From Fistularia commersonii (Eukaryota; Chordata; Actinopteri; Syngnathiformes; Fistulariidae), in NCBI GenBank assembly GCA_037954325.1, contig JBBMNZ010000016.1, forward strand, positions 1,550,001 to 1,614,000: a stretch of 64,000 bases of DNA, given 5' to 3'. The notes beneath the pieces are model-generated. The model was not told where the DNA came from. It saw only the letters and a program-made list of their open reading frames with translations, and did not search any database. Position numbers and translations under genes: made by a program. This document shows, one piece after another, positions 12,001 to 24,000 of the stretch; the first letter of the stretch is position 1; the number at the start of each line of letters is the position of its first letter.

Positions 12001-14489
12001 CTTGTCGTATATTCTATCTTGTAAGTACCCTACTTCTTATTTTCTAGGCAGCTGAAGCCTTTGCCAATCTGCTTTTCAACAACCGCAGGCGTCCGTCCGC
12101 TAAAGCCCATGATCGGCGTCGTCACGATCATCCCCGTCTACCGCTTCCGCTTGGTCTCTTCTAAGATCGACAGTAAGGGAGCGCGAGCGCTGCAATTTAC
12201 CTGTCTGTCAAGCCACTCGGCAAACGGTATTTACAAATCGCCAACTATGAATCGTAAACCGAGCGGGGAGTAACATCTTCCCGGGAGCAGATTAGGGGGG
12301 AGGGATGGGGGAAGTCTGCCAAATGAATGAAGCCACCATTCATCCTCCAGGCAGAGAAGCAAGCGCTTGCTCTTTCCTTCTGCAGCCTCACAGTCGAGGC
12401 TGCTGTCCTCGGCCCGCTGTCTCTTTTAACAACATCTCAATTCTTGAAAGAGTTGGTAGTGGACTTAAGGAAATGGAGGACCGGTCTGAACCCCATCTCC
12501 ATCACTGAGAAAGATGTGGACATTGTAGACGAGTACAAGTACCTGGGTGTCCGTATAGACGTTACCTAGACTGGACTTAAAACACAGATGGCGTATACAA
12601 GAAAGGTCAGAGCCACTTGGTCTTTCTCAGGAGACTCAGGTCTTTCATTGTCTGGAGAGCCAAGCTGCAGATGTTTGATCACACGAATGTGTCCAGCGTC
12701 ACCTTCTATGCTGTGGTGTGCTAGGTAGCCCCCGCTAACAGACTAAATAAGCCCATCGGGAAGGCTGCGAGTTGAACTGGACTCGTTGGTGGAGGTGTCT
12801 GAGAGGAGGATGCTGAAGAAGCTGCTTGGTATCAGGGACAACACCCCTTGCCCCTTGCATGCTGGCCTGAGGTGGTCCTACCAGAGCAGCTTCAACTGTA
12901 GACTAAGACCACCGAGGAGCACCAAAGAATGCCACAGAAGGTATTTCTTACTAGTGGCCATCAAACTATACAACTCCACCTTTCGGCAAGAAGAAAACAT
13001 GACAGGTTGCAAGTGAATGGAATGGTAATGTTGGATCAGTCCGGCAAAAGAATTTCCACCAGGATTCATAAAGTTCTATTCTACTCCGCGGTTAATTCAG
13101 GGATAGTAGTCAAAGCTAAAAGTGCACCTCACATCTGTAGCACACTTGTGTTTATGCTCGTAGTGTTGTGCGATGAGGAGTGGTTGGCACGGAGAATAAA
13201 AACTAAATATCACAATATTCAGATCCCACCGATTGATAGAGGTGCACATCATGACATCGTCCGCATAGAAACTGCATTTGACATTATCGCTGAGGTTTCT
13301 GCAGACAAGTAACTAAAACCTTTTAGAAAAATCCTCAAAAGTCAGCCAGAGTGAGTGATTCCTCCGGAGCATTTCGTGTCGACGAGCAACTGCTTCAACT
13401 TGAACGATCTGAAAGTTTGCAGCGCATTTTGCAAATTCGCTCACTTCCTGGGAAATATGCAAAAGATTTAATATTGTATTTCCATTATTCATTTTTTTGT
13501 TTTGTTGCACTATGGGAGTATCCTCTCTCGTGATACAGCTGAACTGTCACTGCCAACCAAAGAAATCATCTTCTCCCTTCTCCTGTGACCTCTGAGCACC
13601 ATTTTTTTTTCTTAAATATACCGAAGAGTCACAGGGCGGCGTGTTGGTAACACGTACCGCTCTCCAGAAATTGGGTTTCTCCCGGACCCTCCCTCGGGGG
13701 GCGCGGGGACGGCTGTTATCTCCAATATAAATGGCGGCGGGGACACAAACAAACAAAGGGAGAAAAAGCCAATAATACGCGGGCGTGCACACGGACTGCA
13801 AATAAAGAAACAATCTCAAGTTCATTATGGACAGCGCGCATTAATCTGCTAGCGGGAGAGAAGATTACCCATAATCCTTTGCCGTTTTCTGTCTCCCTGC
13901 CTTGAGGCACTACCCTCTGGTGGCACAGCATCCCAGCAAACCCTCCCTTCACCTCCAAACATCCAGATAACCCCATCCCTTTCCTCCCTCGGCTCGTCGT
14001 CGGCTATATTTAGCTCCTTCGCCGATGGACACTCTGCCTCGGTTCTACCTCCAGATGCGGGAGAACTTTTAGCCACTTTGATCAATCTGCTTGGATCCAA
14101 ACGAGACGCAGACTACCGCGAAATAAATAAGATCTCGCGAGGCGGGGAGTGATGGAGGATGCCCGGCGTCCAGTTCGCAGCGTGCAACCGCCAACCCAAC
14201 CAGGTTAGTTTGGAGAGAAAGCGAAAAAAGCATGAAGCAGCTTTTCACACACACCCACCGCTGCAGACAAGGAGGAAAGAGGAGCCTGGTAGCACAAGAA
14301 GGAGCTGAAGGAGGTTCTAGTAGTGGTAGTAGTGTTACTTCAGTGGGGTTATGGGGGGTTTCAAGATGTGCATGAAAGAGAAGTTCTCTTTCTCTTCCGC
14401 GCTGTGGAGGCCTATCTGTAGAGGAAGGGGGGGCGGGATTGAATTGGGTATGGGTCGGTCGGGAGGGGGCAGGGTGTGCCCCCGTCCCC
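9060..14489 (-). other. lrp8: probable lrp8 3' UTR and downstream flank
   Basis: Sequence after the stop codon on the minus strand. It is mostly free of recognisable transposons except a LINE remnant at 12430-13015. I see no protein-coding signal. Mammalian LRP8 transcripts have 3' UTRs of several kilobases, so part of this stretch is probably transcribed. The distal part (9060-9720) is A+T-rich, with a minus-strand ATTAAA at 9144-9149 as one possible poly(A) signal. The true end cannot be fixed from sequence alone. Confidence 0.35.
12430..13015 (+). pseudogene. non-LTR retrotransposon C-terminal remnant
   Basis: Reads KELVVDLRKWRTGLNPISIT, then DEYKYLGVRID, and downstream SLVEVSERRMLKKLLGIRDN and RRYFLLVAIKLYNST. 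This matches the end of a common fish LINE type (Rex1/L2-like by memory). There are stops and frameshifts between the blocks. It lies on the strand opposite to lrp8. Confidence 0.8.
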
Positions 14490-14528
14490 TCAGGGGTAGC
14501 CATCATCCTCCAGACTGAGAGCCACTCG
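14490..14528 (-). CDS. lrp8: lrp8 terminal coding exon
   Basis: A 39-nt coding part preceded by CTGTTTGCAG. It reads RVALSLEDDGYP and then TGA. The mammalian LRP8 protein ends with nearly the same residues. It joins in phase 0 directly to GHVYPA of the preceding exon; no intervening exon resembling the mammalian proline-rich tail insert is seen between 14529 and 15987. Confidence 0.92.
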   Translation of the reverse strand, partial: RVALSLEDDGYP

Positions 14529-14879
14529 CTGCAAACAGTAGATAAAAAGAGGGTTATAATAATCGTACGAAGGAGGGGGGGGGGCAAGAGAGTTGACAGG
14601 AAAACAAAAACGGCACCACGAGGAAATAAAAATGTCAGGTTCATAAAGCATACATGTTTCTGCTCCTTCCCCATCCCTTTCCCTCCTCCTCCTCTTTCCC
14701 TCCGAAGCCCTCCTTCTCCATATGTTTGGCCCCACGTCGAGAAGACGGGGGAAAGAGGAAAAAAAAAAGCACGTGGAAGCAGAAAATAAAAATGTAGCGC
14801 GGTTCCCCCTCTGCAGCCACTCCCCGAGGGGGTTCGTTCGACCTTGAATCTTAATATGACTCAGTTGTGCACCTGTTTA

Positions 14880-14912
<33 letters not shown>

Positions 14913-17900
14913 GCCTGTAATCATGCCAATGATACCCAGAGTTCTTTGCCTCTCCGGAGCGACACAAAGAAATCTGTGTTACCATGCCAACTGATCAAAG
15001 CAGTAGACCCCTCCCAACTCCTCCTCCGCTCCTTCACGGCTGTTCTTCGCCTGCTCCTCAAAATAACAACAAAAACAGACCATAATAAATGGACTTAATT
15101 AAGGTCCTGATACATCCTGGTGAAGACCTCTGCTCCGCTCGCATCTAAAGCGGGGTTTGAGTGCAAACCCCCTACTAGATCGGGGTTTGCCCCCCCTTCC
15201 CCAAAATGCTAATGCTAATGCTAATTCTGAGAGAAGGGAGCGGGAGGACAAAATCAGGCGTGCGGATGGACTGGCGGTCAGCCAGGCAGCCTGCAGCTCA
15301 GGAGACACGGAGGTTCTGAGAAATCTGGAGCTACGAGAGGAGATGAATGTGGTTTGAGACGCCGATGGGCTCTAAGGAACGCTCCCCGTCTGATTTACAG
15401 TGCCATGAAAACATGAACTTCATACAAGGGTGTTTAATTGTCAGAGCCTGAGCTTCTCCCAACGGCGAGCTTTTCCGTGGACCGAGCGCCCGTCATTACA
15501 GGGGCTTTTCCACCCTGTCAGATTAGAAGCACCTGCGACCTCTTGATATCATCGTGCTATGCTAGCCTCCCGTGTTGAGAATCCGAAACATCAACGCCAC
15601 ATCTCTTCTGCAGCGGCTCGAGAACTGAGGGTGGGGTGGGGGGTGGGGGGGACTGACGCGACTTACAAATTGATGGGATGGCAGCTGATTGGAGATGTAT
15701 GTACCCGATGGAATGGCGTGGCGGTGAGGGGCTGACATGTATGCTCGGCCGGAAGGGTTTCAGCAAAGGCTGCAAAATGGACGTGGGGGTAAAGTCACCA
15801 GGCAGACATGTAAAACTATCGGGCTATGCATCCACCCCGAATCCCAGACATCTTCTTCCCGTCGGCGCCCCTCCTCTCACTTGCCACTAGAGAGCATCGG
15901 CGCCCCCGAGTACCAGTGAGAGTTGCTGTCCGTGATGCCGCCCGCCAAAGGGAGCGGGATGAACGGCTGACTGTGGCTGCCACTCACTGCTGGGTAGACG
16001 TGGCCGATGGACTCGCTGTGGCGCCCGATGTGGATCTCGTCGTCGTCGTCCTCCGTGGTCTTACGGTACACGGGGTTGTCGAAGTTCATGCTCTTGGTGT
16101 TCTTGCGCCGCCAGTTGCGCCACACCAGGTATCCACCGGTGCAGAGCAGCCCAATGACCACTGTGGCAAGGATAGGGACTGCATGTGTTTAACACACACA
16201 CAACAACAACACACGGCGGGAGCGTTAACACAGCCCAGGGGACACGGAGCGGCGCAAAACATGTCTCACACACTTTAATCCATATAATGAGGGCTCACTG
16301 TTTCCGGCCTTTTGTTGACAAGGTAAGAGGATCAAACCAGTGACCAATTGTGTTTTGGCAGGCTTCAATATAACAGGGGAGGGAAACCCTGATGAGAATA
16401 GACAAAAGTATATTTTTGATTGTGTACAAGACAGTGGTGAGACCAGAGATGCAGAGTGACACTAAGGAAGAGGAGACAGGAAGCAGAATGGAAGTAGAAG
16501 AGATGTAGACGTGGAGGTTCCTCTTTGGGAGTGAGGAGGATGGAGGATTGGGAAGGGGTCCATCAGAGGGACAACACATGGTAGATGTCACACTGAGATG
16601 GTTTGGACATGGACAGAGGAGGGATGGTGAATATGTTGGGAGGAGGAGCTGCCAGGCAGGAAGTCTAGAGGAACTCCAAAGAGAAGACTTATGGATGCAG
16701 TGAAAGAGGACATGAAGTTAGTTGGTGTGAGAGAGGAGGATAGAAATAAAAAGGTTAGATGGAGAAGGTGGATTTGCTGTGAAGACCCAGGAAGGGAAAA
16801 GCCCAAAGGAAAAGAAGAATTGGTCACAGGGATGCAAGACACGTATGACCGAGACAGTGATGACTAGATGGTCTTCCAATTCTCAATTGGTTCATCTAAA
16901 CATCTGGAAGACGACCTGCGCCGATAACAATGAACCCTCATAGCACATAAACACAGCTGTCACGTTCACACACAGGCCAGATCTTAAAAACACACACAAC
17001 TACAAATGCTGTGGTTTGCAGCAGCCGTGCACGTCATGGCACCGGAGCTCCTGGCGGACCGGACGAATCTCACCATTTCCGACATTTTGGGGGTTTTGGT
17101 CGATCTGGAGGACTTGCCATTAACGCCATCTCTCCCCCATATGGGCGTGACAGCCAAGGTTGCAGGACCTCCAGCGCACATATGGCGCGGAGAGGCGGCG
17201 CATCCATGAGGATCAATTAAAAAGCGTGTGTTTGACATCCATTGATCTGTGTGTCTAATCGCCCTTGTGTTGCGCTCATGGCCCCTGTGCGACCGAATGG
17301 GAAACCCCATATCCTCCTTTGTTCTTCCCCTAAATGCTCACATTTAGGCTCTCACATCCTCTTTTCTGTCTCATTTAGAGAATTTCGCCCCAATTAAGGA
17401 GCGGCGTAAATGCCCCGGCTTCGGCTAAACGCTGATTACCGCAGCCGGGCTGCGTCCCCTGGAGGAGACGTGGGTGGGCGTGGCGCATTAGCGGATCTGA
17501 GCGCAGAAGCGGTCGGGGCGCAAAAATCCGGCCCGCGCAGACCTCTGACAATAATTAATGGGCCAAAGCTGCCAAAAAAGATGCAGACTGAAGGGATTTG
17601 CTGGCTCGGCGTGAAAGGGTTAATAATCTCGGGGGGGGGGGGGGGGGGGGGGGGGGGTGTTATAATGAGCTGATGTTTCAATTGTCAGAAGGGGAGAGGA
17701 GAGAAAAAAAAAGGGCGCGCCATAACTTATCAAACTATTCAATATTGGGGGATGAAAGGGATCTCAATTAGCGACGTCGGCTGATCCTATAAGGTCATTC
17801 GCACAATCAGCGGATTTTTCCTCTTTTGCCGCTCGGCTCCCACATGAAAGCGCCGGGTATTTCCATAAAATTAGATTTTCATTTTAAACAGGAGTTAATG

Positions 17901-17978
17901 GGATAGATAAACTTCTAGAGAAGGGGAAAGGGGGGGCAAGCCTTGTATGCACCTTATAATTTAAGGACGTATGTCTGA

Positions 17979-18014
<36 letters not shown>

Positions 18015-21000
18015 CTTTCCGACGTCTCCAATGCATCCCAGCAAAAATAAAAAGTTACTGCTGAGCCCGTCGGGAGCTGCCCCGCGCTAATGTCGTAACA
18101 GCTGCTCCGACAGAACTTCAATCGGGTTCTCCCATTTGCCGGAATCGAAACGATAATGACATAATGTGCGCGTTACGGCGGCCTGACTGATGAGCTCACC
18201 GGACGCTGTAATGGCTTTTTCTAGCCTGAGGGCAGGAGGCCATTGCGGGATAATACCTACGATCGCCTCACTATCATGTGTTTCCAGAGTCCTGCTGCGC
18301 AGCTCTGTTTTAGGGGATTTAACAAATTTGAATTTTCTTATCGACGCGTGCCTTCGGATTTCAAATAAAACGGAGGCTTTGAGCGTGCACGTCATGTAGG
18401 TTGGGTTTGAACACGCAGGTGGAAACGCTGACAAACTTCCTGTCAATTTGATGTCTAGATCAGGGGTGTCAAACTCATTTTGGGCCACACACGGCCTCAT
18501 TTCATATCAAGGGGACTGGACCAGTAAAATTACCTGCTTAGTGACCTAGAAGTACCACTAAGTCAAAATGTTTCCTTTTTTTTTTTGTGTTAAGGAGAAC
18601 AGGTAAATGATAAAAATCTTTCCATGTAATGAAATGTCCCTTCAAAACAAGCTGCGATCCATTAAGAAAAGTGAGTGAAATTACAACAACACGCTGCCTC
18701 ACTTCTGTTTTCTCAGTTCTCCGTGCATTTTGTTGGATTTTGACTCATCGTGGCACCGAAACTTGCTGGATCCACACCAAGCATACAGGTTTCTTATTAA
18801 CTTAAATAAACAAATACGAAGTGGTCCGTTTTTCTTGGAGCAATGTCCACTTTGCTCCAACAACGACATCTTGCTGATGAGGGTGTCGGGTCCAAAGGAA
18901 AAGCAGGTACATTTCTAACAATAAGTAAAAATGCAATTTACAGTCTCGGCATTGCTGCCATCTGCTGTAAGTTCTGAGTCATATAGTTGTGCCATGTTGC
19001 TAACACAGTCTAAAAAAGTGCCCCCCCCCAGTAGATAAGATAGGAACTGCATTTTTAGTTTCAAAAATTTCAAATTGTAGATTTATTCTAGGGGCCAGAT
19101 TGGACCCCCTGGCGCGTCGGTACCGGCCCGCGGGCCGTTTGTTTGACACCCCTGGTCTAGATGAATATGTGTCTGTGGGTGAAAACTGCAGCTGAGGTGC
19201 TGTTAGTAGTACGGTCATACCCTGATCTGGAAACTACGCTTGTTTATCAAATCAAAATTCCACGAATCAAACGAATTGAAACACTATTAATCGATTCCAG
19301 ACCCTGATTTTTTTTACGTGTTTTTAAGTAAAAACAAGTTAATTTATGAAGAACAAATATTGCATAGATAATAATAATAATAATCCATAAATATGGGTTG
19401 AAAATGCCAGTGGCCGCGGATCAATGGACCGAGGAGTTTGCGGGTGTTTGTTCTTTATCTTTAACTCAACTTACTGGCTCCACCCTTAATGCTACAATGC
19501 TATGCTGAATGTAACTTTGCTACACTTTATATTTAAACTCCATTTATAGACCGAGTGGCACCAAAATCCACGACATGAGCACCTCGCTGGTGTTTTTTTC
19601 TCATTTTTGCGTCCCACTGTCTTTAAACTGGAACCTGGAAAATCTCCTCAGTTGATGCGCTGGGAAGTCAATGTCCCTCTGTACTAATAATGTGACCTGA
19701 TACCATGTTTGTGCATATTTACTTTCATTTCAATCTTATAGCACAGTGGCCTCTTTAGAAATGAATCACTTTACATACAAACTTTTCAAGTTACGAAACC
19801 GATTCAAGCAAACGTTATCCTTAAAATAGAAAAAAAAAAGTTCACGATTCAAATACGAGAGCGAGAAAATCTAAATTCATGACGATGACGCATCTTTGGA
19901 ATTGGCGCTACCTGCCGCTCTTGCCTCTCTCACCTTGAAGAACGCCTCGCGGCTTGCAGCATCCCTCGGTCACTTGGTCTTGGTAGTTCATGCAGTACGC
20001 ATATCTAGTGTGGCATCTTTTTATATCTCAGTGCTTGTTTTGTGTATTTTTTTAATAATCATCATGTGCCCTTAGAAAGCAAGTGATGAACCCAGAAAGA
20101 TGATGCTTCTGGGGAAATTAAGTACCAAATAATTGCAAAGGACAAACGCGGTGTATGTATCACACGTGAATATAATCCCTGGTTGGAACGAATTAATTTG
20201 TTGTTTTAAACGGGGGAAATTCCTCCTCTGGGCTTTTCCCTTCAGGGGTCTCCAAAGTGAATCCACCTCCTCCATCTTACCCCATTCTCTGGATCCTCCT
20301 CTCTCTCACCAACTACCTTCACACCCTCCCTCACTACTTCCATCAATCTTCTCTTTGGTCTTCCTCTAGACCTCCTACCTGGCAGCTGCACCGTCAGCAA
20401 CCTTCTGCCCAGATCTTCACCATGGTTTGGACATGAACAGAGGAGTGTTCATGTCCAAACCATCTCAGTCATCGCTTTGTCTCGGTCATACATGTCCTGC
20501 ACCCCTGCGCCAAATTCTTCTTTTCCTTTGGGCTTTTCCCTTCAGGGGTCTCCACAGAGAATTAAGCTTCTCCATCTAACCCTATTCTCAGCTCATTTCA
20601 TATCCTCTCTCACTACATCGATAAATTTTCTCTTTGGTCTTCTTCTAGACCTTCAATTCCAGCATCTTATTTACCAATATCTTCATTATCCCTCCTCTGT
20701 CCATGACCCAACCATCTCAGTCTGGCTTCTCTGATCTTTTCTCCAAAACATCTAACATATGCCGTCCCTCTGATTAACTCATTTCTGATCCTGTCCATCC
20801 TGGTCACATCCCAAAGAGAACCTCAGCATCTTCATCTCTGCAGCCTCTAGTTCTGCCATCTGTCTTTTTGTCATTGTAATTGTTTCTGGGCCATACAGCA
20901 TCGCTGGTGTCACCACTGTCTTGTCTACCTTTCCTTTCATTCTGGCTGATGTTCTTCTATCTCTTCATACCCCAGACACTTTCCTCCATTCATTCCAATC

Positions 21001-24000
21001 TGCTCCAGCGCATACCTCCACCTGTCTAGATGTTCCTCAACCTGTTCCCTGCTCTCACGACAGATCACAATATCATCTACAAACAAAATGGGCAAAATTC
21101 ATTTAACAACTGCAAAAAATCAGCATACGAACACATTTCTGGAAGGTATTCAATTCATATCTTAAGGGACCACTGTGCTTCACCTGTTTTACATGACTGC
21201 TCTTCAACTTCGATTTAACTTCAGCCGCCTCTTATGTTAAAACGAACACGCTTGTCAACGTGTTATCAGGTAGAAACCGGTCACACACACTCACATGAAG
21301 CAAGGAGGGAGAAGCAGGCAGGCAAAAGAAAAAAAAAGCAAAGACAGCAAAAGTAGGAAGTGAGGAGAGCTCACCAATGGGGATGACGATACCCAGAACA
21401 GCCACCGTGATGTTGTTCCCGATGAGGTAGTGATCACTGGCGGCTGGGGAGAGGGATGATAACGGAGAGGGGAAATAAAAGTAAGCAAAAAATAAAACTC
21501 AGTCAAAGCCGTCACTTTCAGGTGGAGTTTGCCTGAGCCCGCAGGCGACATGCGAGAAACATATTTGCATAACATAAGGGCAGAGAATCCGTCTCTGCTC
21601 ACCTTGGAGGGAGAGCGTCTTTATATAAAAAAAAAACAAAAAACGTCATGATGATTAAGCAAGCTGGAATAACTTTAATGCAGCGAGATGCTTTTTAATA
21701 GCAGACCAAAGCAATCCAACGGGGGGACTCTCAATACTCATGAAAGTCATAAGACACCTGGGTTTAGCGAGAAATCATCAGTCACTTGGCCCAGAGGGAG
21801 AACCAGGTTCTGGCATTTATCTGTCCTTCTCAATGCAGGAAGATTTGCAATGTAAAGTATGGATTCTTTCATTCATTCATTCATTATCTTTACCACTTAC
21901 CCTGCAGTCAGAGCTGTGCAGCAGCCTGTTAGGATAGAATATTCCTTCACTCGTCCCACAGCGGAGAAATTTCAACCACATACAGCAGAAGTGGAAAGTG
22001 CAAGAGAAGAAACTAAGAATAAGCAATTCAAAGCGCTAACAATATATATAAATAGGTCAGTAAGACAATGTGACAATACATAAACAGTACAGATCAGGGG
22101 TGTCAAACTCATTTTGGTCCGGGGGCTGAATTTGATCTCAAGGGTCCAAGTCCAAGTTTTTCCATTGTTTTAGTGTAATGTAATGAACTGTTACTTTAAA
22201 ACAACCAGAAATCCATTAAGAAAAGTGATGACAATCTAAACTATATTATGCCTCAGTTCTGTCTTCTTAGGTACATTTGTAACAATAAGTAAAAAACGCT
22301 ATTCATAAACCTGGAAGCTGCATTGCTGCCATCTGCTGTAAGTTCTGAGTCACATAATGTTGTTCCATGTTGCTAACACTGACTAAAACAGTGCACTCAT
22401 AGCAGACAATATAGGAACTGCATTTTTATTTTCAAAAAGTAGTTCATGATTTTTATGTATTTTTTTCAAATTGTAGATTTATTCCATGGGCCACATCGGA
22501 CCTCCTGGTGGGCCTGTACTGGCCCACGGGCCGTACCTTTGACACCCCCCTGGTATAGACAGTATAGACATGTTCAAAAATTGAGACTAGCAGCAATACT
22601 TGTGGTGGTGGCTGTGCAGTAGTGACAACCTATGGTGTCTGAGCGAGTAGATGTCTGGGAGGCGGAATGAATGAATGAATGAAAGAGAAGTCTATTGAGA
22701 GCAGAGCTGGCTGTTAAGCAGTTGAACAGCAGCTGGCAGGAAGGACCTGCGGAATCACTGCTTGGGATGAGGGAGCTGCTCAGTGCCGTCATGATGTTCT
22801 GCATGGGGTGGAAGTGTTGCTCAGAGGTGATAGCTTAGCTACCACTCTCCTATCTGAAGGTTTTCAGCCTGGAAAGGTCCAGGGGGAAAAACAAGAAGAC
22901 ACCCAACCATTCATTCTCTCATCCACACATCTGGACAATGTGGGGTCTCTATCGAACCTCCTGGATGTGTTTGGACTGTGGGAGGAACCCGGAGAACCAC
23001 GAGGAACCCCACAGAGATTCGGGGAGAACATGGAGACTCCACACGGGAAGGCCTCCTGTGGGAATCCAAGCAGGGACCTTCTGACCACTACACCAACGTC
23101 CCCCCTGGATGGTTGACGTCCATGTCTTCGTCATTCTCCTTCCCTTTCAAATCCTGACCCAACAAGTTTGGTCGGAGCTCCGATGCTCATCCCGCTCCAA
23201 ACCTTCCAATTAGCAGTAGGACAGGCATTAGCCGAGTGCGATCAGACAGCTGTAATGAAGTCCGGCGGGGCAGATTAACGGCAGAGATGGCGATCGAGCC
23301 CTGCATACTGATGTCCTCCTCGCCGCCGTAGAGGGCCTTCGCTGAGAAGATGACAGATGTGACATTAAAATCCAGACATCGGCTGTGACGCGGGGTAAAG
23401 TCAATAAAGATGCTCCCAACAGGTGGACGTGGGGAAAGGGACGAAGCAGGCGACGCCTCACTTTAGACCCGCGTCCACCGAGCTGACCGGGAGCGACGTC
23501 CGACAGATCCCGTGGCTCAGAGAGACAGATTAGCCAAATCTTATTAAAGCTGCAGTTATAAAAGGGGGTGGCGGAGCGAATGAGAGTGCGGGGAAACTGT
23601 GGCTGAATAGAAACAAAAGAGGATGAAGGAAATCAGTTTCATAGAAGCTGTTATTGCTGCCGGGGGTTTTGGACTAAAAAAAAAAACAACAATTTTCTCT
23701 TTTCTCTTTGAAGATGAAATTCTTTTGCCCAAACTGCAAACTGTGAGGCGCATTCACTCCTGTGCACCTAGCTTGTGCAGATCAACCCTTCCATTTACAC
23801 AACAAGCCACCATGACTTAGACATGCCCAAAACCCTGGCAGCTATATTTGGAAACTGCCCGTAGTTCATTAGAGCTGAAGAAGCCTCATGGATGAGAGCT
23901 GAAACGTCTTCATGTGAAGAAATTCAAGTCCAGTTGCCAGCACAAGAGGATTTTGACAAGAATTCACCGTGACCCGGATGACTGAGAACCTCCGCAGAGA

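Larger units (their letters stand above)
16179..21374 (-). other. lrp8: lrp8 intron within the transmembrane coding region
   Basis: Intron of about 5.2 kb. It holds a LINE tail (16400-16870), a repeat-poor stretch (16990-18450) with a G27 tract and (GT)n, a complete hAT element (18461-19154) and a reversed LINE fragment with a palindrome (20225-21085). 19163-20220 shows no recognised feature. Confidence 0.8.
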
